Shown here in pieces: positions 63,398 to 64,000 of a stretch of DNA of 64,000 bases. The first letter of the stretch is position 1. Every line of letters begins with the position of its first letter. This stretch comes from Cercis canadensis. Lineage: Eukaryota > Streptophyta > Magnoliopsida > Fabales > Fabaceae. The DNA is taken from positions 227,383 through 291,382 of the forward strand of contig QAOA01000527.1 in assembly GCA_003255065.1 (NCBI GenBank), in the 5' to 3' direction. The notes under the pieces were generated by a model. The model searched no databases and was not told the DNA's origin. It saw nothing but the letters and a program-made list of their open reading frames with translations. A program made the position numbers and the translations under genes.

Positions 63398-63430
<33 letters not shown>

Positions 63431-64000
63431 GTATTTTTGACCAGTTGTCACCTGTACAATAGCAATGTGCAAGAGCACTCCCCTTAGTCCAACAGCGATT
63501 GAAGCAGCAGCCATGACAGCAGGACCAGTGAGGAATCTAACCGCCATCGCAAAGGTAGCAACTGAGTTTCCACATGCTATGATCCTTGGCTGCAATGCCA
63601 TGAATAAGCCTGCAATCCAACAAAGAAATAAAATCTTTAATTAGCAGAAAGTAATAACATGAAGGCTAACTAGAGTAAATCAAGTTATTGGAATGAGCAT
63701 ACCGAGGCTAAACATGGCCATCCCCAGGCCAGCATCAGATAAAATTGATATTGATTTGGCAACAATGGCGGGCATTGTCACATTCCACCTGCAATTTAGG
63801 ATCAATAAACATGAAAATAGCAGTAAACTAGGAAAGCAAGGAACTTTCACTGATAGCTAGCATACTTGAATGAGACGAGAGACCAAGTGAGGCCAAAAAG
63901 GCTGGAGTAAGTATTGGGATTCCTAATCAGCTTTCGCCACACCATTATTAAAATGAGTCTGGTCATCACACTAGTAGGTGGCATTGACGTTGTTTTAGGT
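62287..64000 (-). CDS. PIN: PIN auxin efflux carrier, C-terminal part (runs off window)
   Basis: Minus-strand exons visible are 64000-63866 (partial), 63788-63703, 63609-63452, 62536-62460 and 62353-62287, giving the last 173 residues. PIN proteins export auxin across the plasma membrane and set its flow direction. The sequence starts within the end of the central loop ([20 protein letters not shown]) and covers the C-terminal membrane bundle: [79 protein letters not shown] and [19 protein letters not shown], ending LVYYILLGL. The arrangement is that of canonical (long-loop) PINs. Residues mix PIN1-like ([22 protein letters not shown]) and PIN3-like ([20 protein letters not shown]) choices, so the paralogue is not fixed; the SoPIN1 group is possible. 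The intron at 62537-63451 holds an inserted element. Confidence 0.93.
62730..63005 (-). pseudogene. Captured phytochrome (phyE-like) N-terminal fragment
   Basis: On minus, starting at the ATG at 63005, fragments match the start of a phytochrome: [19 protein letters not shown], then in a second frame [18 protein letters not shown] and SRSVLYT, then [14 protein letters not shown] in a third. FEQSGxSGKSF..YSRSV followed by [10 protein letters not shown] is the conserved run from the N-terminal extension into the first PAS region. About 20 residues of the usual spacer between them are missing, and the frame shifts more than once, so it cannot make a working protein. Wording is closest to phyE as I recall it. 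The piece lies within the inverted-repeat element. Confidence 0.7.
63400..63429. repeat. A-run of 30 bases
   Basis: Thirty consecutive A on +, at the right border of the inserted element. It could be slippage at the insertion edge. Confidence 0.9.

Larger units (their letters stand above)
62597..63429. mobile_element. Inverted-repeat DNA element in a PIN intron carrying a gene piece
   Basis: The left end (about 62597-62665) and the reverse complement of the right end (about 63309-63400) share a series of blocks in the same order: AATTTTGGT, TTGGTCC, CATCC with TTCTCC, then GTGGCATAAAAGAAT (exact core at 62650-62662 and 63315-63327). These look like long, imperfect terminal inverted repeats of a non-autonomous DNA transposon, possibly Mutator-like. 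The right end abuts a run of 30 A (63400-63429). The interior holds a phytochrome gene fragment on minus. I see no clear target-site duplication. Confidence 0.55.

Noticed and set aside
1-64000. CRISPR arrays, operons, riboswitches, replication origins and intact retroelements
   Set aside because: The window is plant nuclear DNA; I looked for regular repeat-spacer arrays, long terminal repeats and polymerase motifs and saw none.

Overview
This is nuclear DNA from a eudicot plant. It is AT-rich, has many spliced genes with GT-AG introns, 5'UTR introns and simple repeats, and carries only plant-type gene families (CDPK-related kinase, PIN auxin carrier, defensin-like peptides). The species cannot be fixed from the sequence.

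Layout, left to right. Two tandem F-box genes on the + strand (2007-4202 and 8705-11283) share five exons; the second has an N-terminal membrane-anchor-like segment that the first lacks. A UBAC2-type rhomboid-like/UBA protein follows on + (13580-18676), with one GC-AG intron. Three genes then lie on the - strand: a YVH1/DUSP12-type dual-specificity phosphatase (20468-24489), an O-fucosyltransferase-family protein (27725-32100) and a CDPK-related kinase of the CRK1 type (33686-38377). A TFIIH p44 subunit lies on + (44625-47892). A bHLH factor resembling Arabidopsis bHLH106 (53463-55029) and a two-domain defensin-like peptide gene (58514-59011) lie on -, followed by a second, broken defensin-like copy (about 60089-60455). 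The 3' half of a PIN auxin efflux carrier gene on - (62287 to the window edge) ends the window.

I assembled each gene by hand from splice signals, reading-frame phase and remembered family sequences. All complete models close in frame. The order F-box, UBA protein, CRK, bHLH matches my memory of Arabidopsis At2g41170, At2g41160, At2g41140 and At2g41130, so the core looks like a conserved ancestral block with other genes between.

The genes are mostly unrelated housekeeping and signalling genes and form no operon-like system. The most unusual structures are at the right end. One PIN intron holds an inverted-repeat DNA element that carries a broken piece of the start of a phytochrome gene. The defensin-like locus is a tandem duplication in which one copy holds a roughly 455-bp insertion, flanked by a near-perfect 12-bp repeat and containing a cluster of CCGTGACC motifs. 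I saw no evidence of an entirely new molecular system.
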